The notes under the pieces: generated by a model
Seen by the model: only the letters and a program-made list of their open reading frames with translations
What the model was told of the DNA's origin: nothing
The model's database searches: none
Shown here: in pieces, positions 37,601-45,749 of the stretch
Numbering within the stretch: position 1 is the stretch's first letter
Layout: each line of letters opens with the position of its first letter
Assembly (NCBI RefSeq): GCF_003403075.1
Contig: NZ_CP031557.1
Location: 2,232,001 to 2,296,000, forward strand
Direction: 5' to 3'
From: Flavobacterium psychrotrophum
Lineage (GTDB): Bacteria > Bacteroidota > Bacteroidia > Flavobacteriales > Flavobacteriaceae
DNA length: 64,000 nt
Translations under genes and position numbers: made by a program

Positions 37601-37760
37601 GCATTGCTTTGTAAATGGCATACCCAATGCCGATATGGCTGCTGCAACAGTGCCCAACCGCAATGTAGCACATGAAAAAGAAGGCCTGCAAAAAATAGAT
37701 GGAAGGGGCTTTAGCTATATTAAAGTAGAGATAAATAACTTTGTAGGCAACATACAATAA
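34671..37760 (+). CDS. GT-C-like membrane protein (PTPS-related domain) with NTF2-like tail
   Basis: The 1029-residue protein starts with GTG 34671. Residues 1-545 are hydrophobic with about 12 helices and an early loop holding D33 and H37 (TYDALIHLFF) and MGYPPLIHQ, a layout like GT-C glycosyltransferases and the '6-pyruvoyl-tetrahydropterin synthase-related' membrane family. A last helix lies at about 608-630. The C-terminal 400 residues are extracytoplasmic: an NTF2-like domain (about 635-735; VVQSYYDALDFKEFERAH) and an FxLYD-like beta domain (about 780-850). It probably transfers sugar from a polyprenyl-phosphate donor outside the membrane. It is one base from the next gene. Confidence 0.7.
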   Translation: MKETTNKYLIAALLIGLAFHGALIFFTIENTYDALIHLFFANHYAHSWFEPWNYSWYTGFTVMGYPPLIHQAIGILSLVGGLKFGLFTAAIIGIILFITGVFRFTLVMTGSRKVAGYASLIAVFSSSFVETLHIFGQLPSIIGISVLMHAMPEIYLWLRTGRKHYLFTSLSLIAVTVTSHHVTPIFGMVFFIFPLIGMAVMDNARDQVISYKEIKLPLFIKTLWKQLKRIILFGGGSGVLIVLCIFPYWINSKKNPITQVPIPHGSRDNFLEVASSGLMFFVIPWGIAMFLLPYILYRYYSRRYIFFGLSLSLLTVLGTGGTTPIPLKLLGSNAFNILTLDRFTLWASIISLPMVGEFVYRLTEGDLKQAIQERFGTVYHRVVAAIFAGAFLFMALFTVTLSYFRPFQPQKINMLPIVNFLNQDQHDKWRFLPLGFGDQMAYLSTQTRAMTVDGNYHSARRLPELTSRAVERLENSKFRGLEGIGSLQQFLTVPEKYNLKYVFSNDKFYDPILYFCGWHRLTQLENGIMVWEKLNVQPLPKVLPIEDVPVYLKLMWGIIPILTVIIAFILNIQMIWVQALKIRLLPTPTFFNYVLPYNGYYKRLIPTIKIWTAILFLAITFALYKAYVENKAQISAQNVVQSYYDALDFKEFERAHSYIVPDSTYTVSQFMLEMSVSDGILNSYGKLDAIETKILEQTENSVKLKAVTKWITPLEIISKEYVHEVVKRKGKWWIVPDEKDPDIPPDQFFSDNITGFYKHGRRRITTQQTYHDDVLKQPELEILSAKLIKLDNSYIIIGELQNIDNVPADVVLKSTLYDKANQKLASFNAKYVIKHKLMPKEVTSYRVDFEGIAWLDKKTAKPETFNPNEFTPADINGMPVNFDVQSAGNVAIKDLYNDVSLSDLHFTNEQISGTLFDFGLQEVTVPELLVTYYNSKKELIYVDHFFIREGVRIQRKQRFKYQFANLTKLQLVKSDLQHCFVNGIPNADMAAATVPNRNVAHEKEGLQKIDGRGFSYIKVEINNFVGNIQ

Positions 37761-39005
37761 ATGCTTAATAAAAAACACTACATACTTGCCATTGCTGCCT
37801 GCACGCTTTTTCTCTTCTCTTTTGCTGCCCTTACACAAAAGCAGCAAAGTACAGTAAGCACTGTACCTCCTTCAGGAAAAATATATACGGCGGGCGACCA
37901 AATTACATTCGCAATAAATTGCAATTGTGATGCCACGTATGCACCTACCCTAATTTTAAAATCGTCCTACGGAACCATCATTGTTTCTGCTGTAAAAGTA
38001 GCAGACAATAGCATGGTTTATAACGTTCCTGATTTCTTTTCACGCAAAACGGGGCTGGTGCACTGGGAACTTGTGGGCGATGAAAACATTATAAAGCAGG
38101 GCTTTTTTACTATAGTGCCAGAGAGCAGTGTTACCCATGTAGAAAATTACCTGGGCCCACGCAGCATGCTTACCGGAGACCGCCACTATACCATGATGGT
38201 AGCCGCCCCTACCGATAAGTTTGACAACCCAAAACCTGAGGGAACACCGGTTATTATTAAAAGCCAGTTTTTAGATAACATAAATTTTGTAACTTATCCG
38301 GTAAAAGATTTTATTGCCTGGAAGCGATTGTTTTCTCCTGAGAAATCGGGTAAGCTGATTACATCAATAGAGTGTGGCGGAGAAGAAAGCAAAGAAACAG
38401 AAACCGATGTGTACCCTAACCTACCGGTAGATTTTAAAATTGGCTACTATCGCAACCACAGGTTTGCCGATGGTAACCAGCTTACGGTACTGGCCACATC
38501 AGAAATGCGTGATAAATTTGGCAATGTAGTGTCAGATGGTACAACCGTAGTGTTTGTTGTGCACAATAACCAGGGAGCTACGTTAAAAACCTTTGGCACA
38601 ACCATAAACGGCGTTGCCGAAGGTAAAATACCTGCGCCCGAGCATTGGGATATATTTCGGGTAAAAGCTTTTGTAAACGGCATGGGTGAAAGTCCCGAAA
38701 TACAGATATCATATATGCCCGTTAAAGTGGCGATTAAGCATTCGTATAATGAAAAAGCACAAACACTTACCGTAGGGCCAATCAATAGCTTTATGGGGCA
38801 ACACGCACCAGACGGTACTACCGTAAAGATCTTACTTTTATATAAAAATAAAGCCGTAGCAACCCTTGAGGAATATACCCGCAAAGGCTTTGTATCGTTT
38901 AAACTGCCAAAAGAAGAATATCCTGAAAAACAATATGAGCTTACAATAAGCATATTAGGCAACCGCCTGAAAACCCAACTCACTACAGATGTCAAAAATA
39001 AATAA
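37761..39005 (+). CDS. Secreted or lipid-anchored protein with Ig-like repeats
   Basis: The 414-residue product begins with a hydrophobic signal (residues 8-24, ILAIAACTLFLFSFAAL) that either is cleaved or anchors it. The rest is beta-rich. Two or three segments fit bacterial Ig-like or invasin-type folds, with repeated motifs such as DKFGNVVSDGTTVVF (about 254-268) and TPVIIKSQF. No catalytic signature was seen. It starts directly after the GT-C gene and overlaps the glycoside hydrolase gene by 17 bases, so it belongs to the same operon. A scaffold or polymer-binding role in the periplasm is plausible. Confidence 0.75.
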   Translation: MLNKKHYILAIAACTLFLFSFAALTQKQQSTVSTVPPSGKIYTAGDQITFAINCNCDATYAPTLILKSSYGTIIVSAVKVADNSMVYNVPDFFSRKTGLVHWELVGDENIIKQGFFTIVPESSVTHVENYLGPRSMLTGDRHYTMMVAAPTDKFDNPKPEGTPVIIKSQFLDNINFVTYPVKDFIAWKRLFSPEKSGKLITSIECGGEESKETETDVYPNLPVDFKIGYYRNHRFADGNQLTVLATSEMRDKFGNVVSDGTTVVFVVHNNQGATLKTFGTTINGVAEGKIPAPEHWDIFRVKAFVNGMGESPEIQISYMPVKVAIKHSYNEKAQTLTVGPINSFMGQHAPDGTTVKILLLYKNKAVATLEEYTRKGFVSFKLPKEEYPEKQYELTISILGNRLKTQLTTDVKNK

Positions 39006-40542
39006 CAAAAATATATACCGCATAGCCTTAATATCTACATTTATAGCGGGTAATCTTTTAGTGCTTTTTGCTCTTAGCAAAATTTTAGGCTATTTTAATT
39101 CCGGTGCAGACCGCACCGGAATGCTGCACCTGGAAAAAGAAACAGTAACTACCTACCTGCCTAAGGTAATATGGGGCAGTCTTAAAAATCCAGGTCGTCC
39201 TATGGAGCAACAAACCCTGGGAGAAATTGAAAAAGACTACCTGTTTGCCTGGCATATAAAAAACAATGCCCTTAAAAATAATGTAAAAGAAGGTATTGAA
39301 GATTTTTATACTGATAGCACACGAGTAGACCTTTACCGCATTGTAAATTACAATAAAAAAAATAAGGTTACTGTAGAAAGCACAACCCTGGAACATCATC
39401 CTGTTTTGGATTTTTATAGCGCAGATGGGCAGCTTGTAGTGTTTACAGATAAAAACGTGATAGAATATCAACACATTTTTAAGGATAAAAATCGCATAGC
39501 CCAAACTAAAGATACCGCTACATATAAAGTAATGATGCTGCTGGAAGATGGTTTTTGGCGCATTCGGCATCTTAAGCGTATGGATAAAGAACCTCTTTTA
39601 AAAGCAACTTTGCCTTTATTACCTGTGTATACCGTTAAGGGTAAAAAAGTACTTAAAGAAGGTAAAGAATTTACTATAAAAGGCATAAACTACTACCCTA
39701 AAAATTCGCCTTGGGATTTATATGGCGATAATTTTAATACTGATACCATTGCGGCTGATTTTGATATAATAAAAGGCTCGGGACTTAACACAGTGCGTAT
39801 TTTTGTGCCTTATGAAGATTTTGGTAAGGCTCAGATAGATACAGTTAAACAAAACAAGCTCGAAAAAGTAATGAATATTGCTGATGAAAAAAAACTCGCG
39901 GTAATAGTTACACTTTTTGACTTTTACGGCGATTACAGCCTTGAGAGCTGGACGCTTACCCACCGGCACGCCGAAAAAATTATTACAGCTTTAAAAGATC
40001 ATTCGGCATTATTGGCATGGGATATAAAAAACGAGCCTGATCTCGACTTTAATTCCCGCGGGGAAGAAAATGTAATTGCGTGGCTGCAAAATATCCTGCC
40101 TTACATCAAGCAATGGGATCCAAACCACCTTGTTACCATAGGCTGGTCTAATCCTGATAGCGCTGTATTGCTAGCACCGCAGGTAGACATAGTATCGTAC
40201 CATTATTACCAAAATATAGATTATTTTGCCGCTAAAAATGACAAGCTGGATGCCGAGGTTAAAAACCCACTGTTGGTAGAAGAGTTTGGGCAGTCATCTT
40301 ACAATGGTTTCTGGAACTGGTTTGGCGATGATAAAGATGACCAGGCTGAATATCATAAAAAAATGCAAGCCATTTTTAAAGAAAAACAACTTGCATTTGC
40401 TTCGTGGACCTTATATGATTTTCCTTCTGTACCTGATGCCGTTGTAGGTAAAAAGCCCTGGGTAAAAAACAAGCAAAAGGAGTTTGGCTTTATAGATGTA
40501 GAAGGTAAAAAGAAACCTTCTTTTTTACATATTTCCAAGTAG
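38989..40542 (+). CDS. Membrane-anchored glycoside hydrolase (GH5-like TIM barrel)
   Basis: The 517-residue protein has one N-terminal helix (about 9-30), an extracytoplasmic NTF2-like region (about 75-200; FAWHIKNNALKNNVKEGIED), a linker, and from about 220 a GH5/GH-A clan barrel (TIKGINYYPKNSPWD, LNTVRIFVPYEDF). The acid/base Glu is E349 in WDIKNEPDLD; the nucleophile is E432 in LLVEEFG. Both are present, so activity is expected. Specificity is unclear (beta-glucan or beta-mannan type). It overlaps the Ig-like gene by 17 bases and the convergent GT4 gene by 18. It may trim or process the polymer made by this locus. Confidence 0.85.
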   Translation: MSKINNKNIYRIALISTFIAGNLLVLFALSKILGYFNSGADRTGMLHLEKETVTTYLPKVIWGSLKNPGRPMEQQTLGEIEKDYLFAWHIKNNALKNNVKEGIEDFYTDSTRVDLYRIVNYNKKNKVTVESTTLEHHPVLDFYSADGQLVVFTDKNVIEYQHIFKDKNRIAQTKDTATYKVMMLLEDGFWRIRHLKRMDKEPLLKATLPLLPVYTVKGKKVLKEGKEFTIKGINYYPKNSPWDLYGDNFNTDTIAADFDIIKGSGLNTVRIFVPYEDFGKAQIDTVKQNKLEKVMNIADEKKLAVIVTLFDFYGDYSLESWTLTHRHAEKIITALKDHSALLAWDIKNEPDLDFNSRGEENVIAWLQNILPYIKQWDPNHLVTIGWSNPDSAVLLAPQVDIVSYHYYQNIDYFAAKNDKLDAEVKNPLLVEEFGQSSYNGFWNWFGDDKDDQAEYHKKMQAIFKEKQLAFASWTLYDFPSVPDAVVGKKPWVKNKQKEFGFIDVEGKKKPSFLHISK

Positions 40543-41730
40543 TGCTTGTTCATTAATCTTTTTGCCGCGTAGCTCATTAAAATGTGCTATATACATATCT
40601 GTTATTTTTTCCATACTAAGTGCTTCGGCAGCATTATAATTTGCCATTGCTATACTCCTTCGGTAACCGTCGTTTGTAAGAATATTTTCCATAGCCTGTG
40701 CCATAGATAATGCATCTCCTGGTGTAAAAAACTCACCACGGTATCCTTCATCTTCTACCAAATGGGCAAGATCTCCTAGGTTAGGCATTACCACAGCTTT
40801 GCCATAGCTTCCCGCCTGGTGTAATACACCGCTGCTGCCTGTAGTACTTGTATAAGGAAATACTACTACGGCACTTTCGGTAAATATCCGTTCTACTTCA
40901 TTCTCTTCAACATAACCGGTAAAAACCAGTCCGGGAATATGGCTGTATTTCTGTTTTACGCTTTCAAGATATCCGGGTGTGTTGGGGCTATCGGTACCCG
41001 CTATTACCACTTCTATATCATTCATACCTTTAGCACGCAGCATTTCGGCTGCTTCTATCATTGTTTCTACTTTTTTGTAGGTACCAAATTTGCCAAAAGC
41101 CATTATTTTTTTTGGTCCGGCCGGTAAACTAAAGTTGGGCGATTTAGCCTTTTCAAAACTGCCATGAGGCATAAGTATAACATTATTAGCATGGTACTTA
41201 TTTTTAATTATTTCCATATATTTGTTTATCGTCACAGCAGCAAGATTAGAAGCTAGTAAGCATCTTGTAAGGCTAGTGCCTATAGCATTATACACTTTAC
41301 TCATAATCTTGCTTTTACTAAAACCGGCCTGCTCCAGGTCTACAGTTTCCATAATGTTATGTAGCAATGTAATGTTTTTAATGCCTGTTATGCGGGTAAG
41401 CATTGGCAACATAAGACCTAGGGCTGCAGGTATTTTCTTATCGCCAAATTTTACAAACTGCAGGTTAAACAATACTGCATCTGGTTTTTCTTTTAGTATC
41501 TCTTTCATTACTGTAAACAGGTTTGCGCAGTTATTAAAAGACCAACATTCTTTAACTATAACCTTGTCTGCATTTTCAAAGTCCAGTTGTTTTGGCTGCT
41601 TAGTTTTATCAGTAAGCAGAACAAGTTCTGTAACTTCCTCTTTATTTACAAAATTTTTAACCAAATGGTAACCATATTCATTAAGGGTTACTTTACTAGG
41701 TGGGAACGAGGTAACAACTGCTATTTTCAT
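40525..41730 (-). CDS. GT4-type glycosyltransferase
   Basis: The 401-residue protein has the GT-B fold of family 4/1 enzymes: an N-terminal Rossmann part (MKIAVVTSFPPSKVTLNEYG), and the C-terminal donor site with MAFGKFGTYKKVETMIEAAE, GTDSPNTPGYLE, VVFPYTSTTGSSGVLHQAGS and the acidic residues around it. It likely adds a sugar from a nucleotide donor on the cytoplasmic side of the membrane. It is convergent with the glycoside hydrolase (18-base coding overlap) and lies 79 bases downstream of the flippase gene on the same strand. Confidence 0.9.
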   Translation of the reverse strand: MKIAVVTSFPPSKVTLNEYGYHLVKNFVNKEEVTELVLLTDKTKQPKQLDFENADKVIVKECWSFNNCANLFTVMKEILKEKPDAVLFNLQFVKFGDKKIPAALGLMLPMLTRITGIKNITLLHNIMETVDLEQAGFSKSKIMSKVYNAIGTSLTRCLLASNLAAVTINKYMEIIKNKYHANNVILMPHGSFEKAKSPNFSLPAGPKKIMAFGKFGTYKKVETMIEAAEMLRAKGMNDIEVVIAGTDSPNTPGYLESVKQKYSHIPGLVFTGYVEENEVERIFTESAVVVFPYTSTTGSSGVLHQAGSYGKAVVMPNLGDLAHLVEDEGYRGEFFTPGDALSMAQAMENILTNDGYRRSIAMANYNAAEALSMEKITDMYIAHFNELRGKKINEQALLGNM

Positions 41731-41809
41731 GATCTATATTTTTAAATTCTTAGATCAAAGGTATTTGTAACTACCTCATAGCGTGATGATTTTTCGATAA
41801 GCTGCCCAG

Positions 41810-43072
41810 TTAGTTTCGACGAACGATCTTTTTGTTTTGATAAAAGAAATATCCAAGCTGAAAGAATAACAAGATAGCCATTGCTATTACCTGCATTACA
41901 ACAACCTGATGTAATGAGTTGTGATACATAACTATAAGCACTATTTGTGTAAAACCAAGTAAGCCAGAGATAATAACGGGTACATAATGGCCAAGCGAAA
42001 GAAAATAGTAGGCAAATATATTAGCTATAGCAAATACTGATGTAGCCAGAGCATAGAGCCATAGTAATGATGCTACAGAGATATACTCGCTGCCAAATAA
42101 TATGTTTACCGCAAGTGTAGGAAACAAAAGAGAACCAAGTATAATGGCGGCGGACAGACACGCTATGTACCCCACATATTTTAATAATATAGGCTGGGTA
42201 TCCATACCTTCTTTTTTAAGCCGTATTACTTTAGGCAATAGCATCATTACAAACATCCATGCTACAAAATATACTACGCGCCCAATTAGTGCTAAAGAGG
42301 CATACAGGCCCGCATCGCGTGCCGGGAAGTAATGCTTTACCAGTAGTATGTCGCTATTGTTTATAATAATTTGAGTAAATTCATAAAAAGCGGTAAGTGC
42401 AAAAAATGCTAAAATTGGCTTCATATCAAAATGATGCTCTTTTAGCGAAATACCTTTTGTTATTATATGTTTTTGAAAGGGGTATAATCCAGCTATCAGC
42501 GAAATTAAAATACCACCCGCTACAACTATACTACTATCAATATTTGTAAAAGACAAAACAACTGCCAGGGTAAAAATAAGCCGGGAAAACATTTCGGCCT
42601 GATAGGTAGTAGCTAATTTTTTTAAGTCTTCGCGGCCTTGTAGTATACCACGATTAAGGCTTATTAAAAAGTAAAGGGGCAACCCTGCGCCGAATATAAT
42701 AAACATTTGTTGGGACTGTGTGTGTAATACATCCTTTAATGTATGGCTTAACAAAATTACTCCACCTGCCAAGGCCGAACCCAGAAGCATGGCAATTTTA
42801 AAGAATTGCTGAATAAATATTTTACTGTCTGGCCCCTCAAGCAATACGGTATATTTAGCGGTTACAATTTGAAACGTCATGCCTACAAAAGATAGTATGA
42901 GTAATAATGTTATAAGCACTGCCGCGTCGGCAAAGGCCTCCGGCCCCAGTATACGACCAAGCAAAAGATTGTATATATAGTTGCCCGCATTTACAATAAG
43001 TGTAGAGAGCATAAATACCTTTTCTTTCGTTAGTGCTTTATTTTGCGCCATGGTTGCAATAATTGATTTCAT
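41810..43072 (-). CDS. Polysaccharide flippase (Wzx/MATE-like)
   Basis: The 420-residue membrane protein has about 12 hydrophobic segments and matches the oligosaccharide flippase/MOP exporter superfamily: the N-terminal VNAGNYIYNLLLGRILGPEAF (split here by helices), the repeated pattern GRVVYFVAWMFVMMLLPKVI and a polar C-terminal tail (YFFYQNKKIVRRN). Such proteins move polyprenyl-linked glycans across the inner membrane. It is divergent from the TPR-barrel gene (138-base intergenic region) and upstream of the GT4 gene, which suits a role in the same polysaccharide pathway. Confidence 0.88.
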   Translation of the reverse strand: MKSIIATMAQNKALTKEKVFMLSTLIVNAGNYIYNLLLGRILGPEAFADAAVLITLLLILSFVGMTFQIVTAKYTVLLEGPDSKIFIQQFFKIAMLLGSALAGGVILLSHTLKDVLHTQSQQMFIIFGAGLPLYFLISLNRGILQGREDLKKLATTYQAEMFSRLIFTLAVVLSFTNIDSSIVVAGGILISLIAGLYPFQKHIITKGISLKEHHFDMKPILAFFALTAFYEFTQIIINNSDILLVKHYFPARDAGLYASLALIGRVVYFVAWMFVMMLLPKVIRLKKEGMDTQPILLKYVGYIACLSAAIILGSLLFPTLAVNILFGSEYISVASLLWLYALATSVFAIANIFAYYFLSLGHYVPVIISGLLGFTQIVLIVMYHNSLHQVVVMQVIAMAILLFFQLGYFFYQNKKIVRRN

Positions 43073-43210
43073 TGTTTTGTATTTTTATTATTGGTAATTG
43101 TAATTGTATCAGGCAAATATCTTATAAATATTTACCAAAGAACAATTCTCTTCGATGAACAGACGTTTTCTTTAGATGAAATATCACCGCATAATCCTTA
43201 ACTTGCAGTC

Positions 43211-45301
43211 ATGCAAATTCAACTAATCATGAGCCAATCTAAAACACTATTCACATTAATTATAAGCTTTTTTACCGTTATCTGTTTTTCCCAGGATATG
43301 CAGGAGGGATTTACTTATCTGGAGAAAGGTGAATTCGCCAAAGCTGAAGTATTTTTCAAAGAAGTTTTAAAAACATATCCTGATAACAAAACAGCAAACT
43401 TGTGTTATGGCCGCGCCATGGGCCTTAATGGTAATCCTGATGAGGCCACGCAACTTTTTGATAAAATGCTAAAGCAATATCCCGGAGATTTTGAACTGGA
43501 GCTAAACTACGCAGAGTCTTTATTATGGAACAAACGATATGCCGATGGGAAAGAATATTATGGGCGCCTTGCGGCAGATCATCCGGATAGTTTTCCAGCG
43601 TTACTGGGCTATGCTAATACGCTGAGCAACCTTAAAGAATATCCTGAAGCGCTTGATTATGTAAACCGTGCACTGGCAGTGTCGCCAGGTAATGATAACG
43701 CCCTTGTATCGCGCAAGTATGTAAGGCTTGGCTATGCTGCAAAGCTGGTACAGAAACGCGACTATGATGGTGCTCTTGGAATGCTTAACGACAACCTTAT
43801 AGATTTTCCGGGAGATAAAGATACCCTGATGAATAAGGCTAATATTTACTTAATGACTAAACAAGGGGCAAATGCCGAGCAAACATATAGAGAACTTGCT
43901 ACTACTCCCGAGGATAGTATTACAGCTTTAAATGGAATTGCTCTTGCTTTACATACTTGTAAAAAAGATAAAAAAGCTTTAAGCTGGGCAGTATTAGCCC
44001 TTAAAAAGGCCGATAACTTACATAACGAAAAGCTTATAAATCTGAGCCGTGAGCGATATATACAAGCACTTATATGGAATAAAAGATATAGTGAGGCAGA
44101 AAAGGAAATAGTTATTGAGACGGAAAAATATCCTAATGAAAATCGTGTGCTGGCATTATCTGCAACTCTGGGCATGTACAAAAGTAATTTTAATCAAAGT
44201 ATAAGCGACTACCAAAACATACTGGTAAACGATTCTTTATCTTTTGATGGTAACCTGGGTATTGCAAACGCTTATTTTGCTAAGGGAGATCCCTATAATG
44301 CTTACAACGCTGTTAATAAAACGCTCACCATTTTTGAAAACCAAAAAGATGCAACTGGTTTTTTAGTTAAGCTTAGCCAGGCTTATGCTCCATATGTAGA
44401 AGAAAAGATAGGCCATTCGCTAGATAATGGTAATAACCGCGCAAACCTTACTGCTACGACACTGCATTTCCCGGTTAGTTTTAAGTGGGCATTCTCTGCT
44501 TTTTATCAATACCGTAAAACAGAAAATACTTTTACAAATCGCAGCGCAGAAACTAACGATTTCAAAATTGCTGCTCAATACCAGTTTGCACCTAAGGTAA
44601 GTGCTAACGTATCTGTAGGAACATCATCTGCAAGCTCTTATGCAAATAACTATTCTCAGGCACTTGTAGACGTTTTTATAAAAGCCAAACCGTTTAAACT
44701 TCAGGATCTTGAGGCGGGTTACAAACGCGATGTACAAAACTTTAACGCTGATTTAGTTAACAGCGAAATTACTGCCGATAATCTTTACCTAAATTATAAT
44801 ATGGGCACAAATATAAAGTTAGGATGGTTTACACAGTATTTTTACACTTCACAATCAGATGGCAATAAACGTAATTTGTTGTTTACATCATTATATTACA
44901 GCTTTATGTCAGATCCGGTTTTAAAGTTTGGTATTAATTACCAATACATATCTTTTAAATATCAGGTGCCGGAAACCTATTTTAGCCCGGCACGATTTAA
45001 TGTAGTTGAGGTATTTACCGATTTTATAAAAGATGAACAGGTAGCCGAGGCGGAAAATATCTATTTTGGTCTTACCGCAGCAGCAGGTTATCAGTGGATA
45101 GAAAACAATAGTAAACAAGGTACCTACAGATTACAGGGTAAAATAGGTTATAAATTTAGCGACCGACTTATTGCAAACTTATATGGACTGCATAGTAATA
45201 TAGCATCGGCTACAGCCGCCGGTTTTACTTATACTGAATTTGGAATCAGATTTAAATGGTATCTTACTTCTAAACCATTGTTTTTTAAAACAGGCAGTTA
45301 A
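43211..45301 (+). CDS. TPR protein with C-terminal outer-membrane beta barrel (YaiO-like)
   Basis: The product of up to 696 residues has a signal peptide (LFTLIISFFTVICFSQ; the ATG at 43229 gives a shorter leader than 43211), then about ten TPR-type helix pairs (about 30-390; for example MQEGFTYLEKGEFAKAEVFF, YPGDFELELNYAESLLWNKR) and from about 400 a beta-rich domain with alternating aromatic strands (FKWAFSAFYQYRK, LNYNMGTNIKLGWFTQYF) ending FGIRFKWYLTSK. This TPR-plus-barrel layout is that of exopolysaccharide export channels such as PgaA, PelB and BcsC, and of YaiO. It is the likely secretion pore of the locus. Confidence 0.85.
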   Translation: MQIQLIMSQSKTLFTLIISFFTVICFSQDMQEGFTYLEKGEFAKAEVFFKEVLKTYPDNKTANLCYGRAMGLNGNPDEATQLFDKMLKQYPGDFELELNYAESLLWNKRYADGKEYYGRLAADHPDSFPALLGYANTLSNLKEYPEALDYVNRALAVSPGNDNALVSRKYVRLGYAAKLVQKRDYDGALGMLNDNLIDFPGDKDTLMNKANIYLMTKQGANAEQTYRELATTPEDSITALNGIALALHTCKKDKKALSWAVLALKKADNLHNEKLINLSRERYIQALIWNKRYSEAEKEIVIETEKYPNENRVLALSATLGMYKSNFNQSISDYQNILVNDSLSFDGNLGIANAYFAKGDPYNAYNAVNKTLTIFENQKDATGFLVKLSQAYAPYVEEKIGHSLDNGNNRANLTATTLHFPVSFKWAFSAFYQYRKTENTFTNRSAETNDFKIAAQYQFAPKVSANVSVGTSSASSYANNYSQALVDVFIKAKPFKLQDLEAGYKRDVQNFNADLVNSEITADNLYLNYNMGTNIKLGWFTQYFYTSQSDGNKRNLLFTSLYYSFMSDPVLKFGINYQYISFKYQVPETYFSPARFNVVEVFTDFIKDEQVAEAENIYFGLTAAAGYQWIENNSKQGTYRLQGKIGYKFSDRLIANLYGLHSNIASATAAGFTYTEFGIRFKWYLTSKPLFFKTGS

Positions 45302-45362
45302 CTTCTGTTCATCGAAATTATTATGCTCCTTGCCTACGGAAAACAAATATCTAACGAAAACG

Positions 45363-45394
45363 TTGTAAGCTGTTGTTTTGTATTGTTAAATTTG
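45363..45394 (+). promoter_or_regulatory. Flavobacterial-type promoter (TTG, 21 bases, TAAATTTG)
   Basis: TTG at 45363-45365 and TAAATTTG at 45387-45394 fit the flavobacterial TTG-N17-23-TAnnTTTG pattern with 21-base spacing. The ATG of the decayed regulator follows 21 bases later. It may now drive the FIST-kinase operon by read-through. Confidence 0.6.
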
Positions 45395-45415
45395 ATTTAG
45401 TATAAAAATATTATC

Positions 45416-45672
45416 ATGACAAGATCTCTTAACATATTACTTATAGAGAATGATGATGTAGAAGTAATGAAGTTTAACCGAGTTTTAAAATCTATGAATA
45501 TAGACTAATTTATTGCCGAAGCAAATGATCTACAGACAACAATGTTAGAACAATCTCAAAATAATACAAATCAGGTGTTGCCGGTTACCTTGTAAAACCT
45601 CTTAAGCATGAAGATTACAACAAAAGTGTAAAAAGTGTTTTGAACTACTGGAATTATAGTATTAAATTATAA
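45416..45672 (+). pseudogene. Decayed CheY-like response regulator
   Basis: The N-terminus MTRSLNILLIENDDVEVMKF is a receiver start with its acidic pocket (END D), interrupted by TAA at 45506-45508. The C-terminus GYLVKPLKHEDYNKSVKSVL with the conserved Lys-Pro survives in another frame to a stop at 45670. The middle, with the phospho-acceptor Asp, is deleted. The gene is dead. Confidence 0.85.
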
Positions 45673-45749
45673 TTATTTCAGATCTTATTTCCTGTTCCCT
45701 TTTTATTTCAATTTTTCAAATAGACAATACAACTATCAAAGCAAAAAAT

